A DNA stretch of 64,000 nucleotides from Enterobacterales bacterium (lineage in GTDB: Bacteria > Pseudomonadota > Gammaproteobacteria > Enterobacterales > Kangiellaceae): assembly GCA_030949565.1 (NCBI GenBank), contig JAUZSK010000013.1, positions 1 through 64,000 on the forward strand, given 5' to 3'. The notes under the pieces are model-generated. The model was not told the origin of the DNA. It saw only the letters and a list, made by a program, of their open reading frames with translations, and did no database searches. This document shows, piece after piece, positions 63,113-64,000 of this stretch; position 1 is the stretch's first letter, and each line of letters starts with the position of its first letter. The position numbers were made by a program, and so were the translations under genes.

Positions 63113-64000
63113 ATGACAAATATAAGAAGTTTAAACAATTATAAAAAAGGATGGAATTTGGTGTCTAGACAATTTGTTCAAAAATTGAGTTTTGCACTCT
63201 TATTATCGATATTTATATCCTCGACCGCTATAGCCGACAAGGCAACCATCAATCAAAAAGATACCGATATCGGTGTTTTTATTGAAATGGTCAGTCGCTT
63301 AACCGGAAAAACCTTTATCGTCGATCCACGGGTTCGGAATAAAAAAATTACCGTTATTTCACAGCACGAAATGGACGAGAAGGAAATCTTCGCGTTATTT
63401 TTAAGCGTACTTAAGGTGCATCAGTTTGCAGCGGTTAAAACCGGTAATGTTTATAAAATAGAGCAACTCCAAACCGCCAAGCAAGATTCGGTTTCAGTCT
63501 ATACTAAAGGCCAAAAATACGATGGTGACCAATTAGTTACGCGAGTGATTAAAGTTGATAATGTTGATGTGGCGATGTTGGTGCCTTTGCTTAGAACATT
63601 GATCCCTCAACAAGGACACATGGCACAATACAAGCCAACCAATGTGATTGTTATCCATGATACTTCGGCAAACCTTGAGCGTATTGTTAAAATTATTCGT
63701 AAAATTGATAAAGAAAGTAATGAAGAAATCCAAGTAATTGAATTAGAACATGCGTCAGCGACCGAAGTGGTTCGCATCTTACAAAGTCTGGAAAAACAAA
63801 ATAGTGGCGCTAAAAAGGCCAATGCCAGAAAACCAAAGTTTGTTGCGGACGAAAGAACTAATAGTATTTTACTCAGCGCCGATAAAAAAGCGTCTATCCG
63901 ATTAAGAGCTTTAATTGCACAACTCGATTCACCACAGAAAAATTCTGGTAACACCAAGGTTCGTCATCTGCGCTATGCTAAAGCGGAAGATCTCGCTACG
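63113..64000 (+). CDS. gspD: Type II secretion system secretin GspD, N-terminal part
   Basis: The frame is open for 296 codons from the ATG at 63113 to the window end. A signal sequence (LSFALLLSIFISSTAIA) is followed by the N0 domain (DTDIGVFIEMVSRLTGKTFI, VDPRVRNKKITVIS) and N1/N2 domains (RVIKVDNVDVAMLVPLLRTL, VIELEHASATEVVRILQSL, FVADERTNSILLSADKKA). It forms the outer-membrane channel of type II secretion. The C-terminal secretin domain lies outside the window. An in-frame GTG further in (at VSRQFVQKL) could also start the protein. Confidence 0.93.
   Translation, partial: MTNIRSLNNYKKGWNLVSRQFVQKLSFALLLSIFISSTAIADKATINQKDTDIGVFIEMVSRLTGKTFIVDPRVRNKKITVISQHEMDEKEIFALFLSVLKVHQFAAVKTGNVYKIEQLQTAKQDSVSVYTKGQKYDGDQLVTRVIKVDNVDVAMLVPLLRTLIPQQGHMAQYKPTNVIVIHDTSANLERIVKIIRKIDKESNEEIQVIELEHASATEVVRILQSLEKQNSGAKKANARKPKFVADERTNSILLSADKKASIRLRALIAQLDSPQKNSGNTKVRHLRYAKAEDLAT

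Overview
The window looks like the chromosome of a moderately AT-rich marine-type gammaproteobacterium. The evidence is the gene order murB-birA-coaX-tRNAs-tuf-tRNA(Trp)-secE-nusG-rplKAJL-rpoBC-rpsL-rpsG-fusA-tuf, a second EF-G, a type II secretion locus, TonB-dependent receptors and PhnD-GGDEF proteins. A Kangiella/Aliikangiella-like relative is my best guess, but that is inference only.

Layout. 1-1463: a decayed IS1634-like element that has cut off the 3' end of a GGDEF gene. 1589-5143: a lone DapA of the plant-type subgroup, then a SulP permease overlapping a tandem universal stress protein; both of the latter are frameshifted. 5150-9477: two paralogous PhnD-GGDEF genes, one intact and one broken, on either side of an ECF sigma factor and a small membrane protein. 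9628-12631: a TlpA-like thioredoxin, a gluconate 2-dehydrogenase subunit 3-like protein and a GMC flavoprotein in one operon. 12866-15465: a TolB-like/TPR membrane protein between copies of a dispersed hairpin repeat. 15518-25052: HyuB, HyuA, a GAF protein and a TonB-dependent receptor, divergent from a MalT/LuxR-type regulator, with a perfect 12-bp inverted repeat between them; this looks like a regulated uptake and catabolism locus. 25258-47941: the housekeeping translation/transcription block with five tRNAs. 48238-52778: a copper-type TonB receptor divergent from a RegB/RegA redox two-component system and a c-type cytochrome. 53059-58375: a repeat-rich lipoprotein, Hsp33 and EF-G2. 58596-61344: a small lipoprotein with a C7 tract, a promoter with a G9 tract in its spacer, an ISAs1-type element with exact 9-bp target duplication sitting in codon 3 of a tiny four-cysteine secreted protein, and a membrane-anchored neighbour. 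61375-64000: Hsp15 and the start of a type II secretion operon (gspC and a partial gspD).

A striking property is the number of genes broken by single-base indels, mostly at homopolymers: sulP, usp, GMC, TolB/TPR, luxR, coaX, tuf copy 1, copper receptor, both lipoproteins and both transposases. From 30.7 to 48.0 kb (secE through tuf copy 2) I see none. Either the assembly is unpolished, or many non-essential genes are decaying, or both. I annotate such genes over their full restored span and state where the frame breaks.

The most interesting candidates are the G9-spacer promoter cut from its Cys-rich gene by an IS that rebuilt a GTG start codon, the C7 tract just after a lipobox, the HyuAB/TonB/LuxR locus with its operator-like palindrome, and the RegBA-cytochrome-copper receptor cluster.
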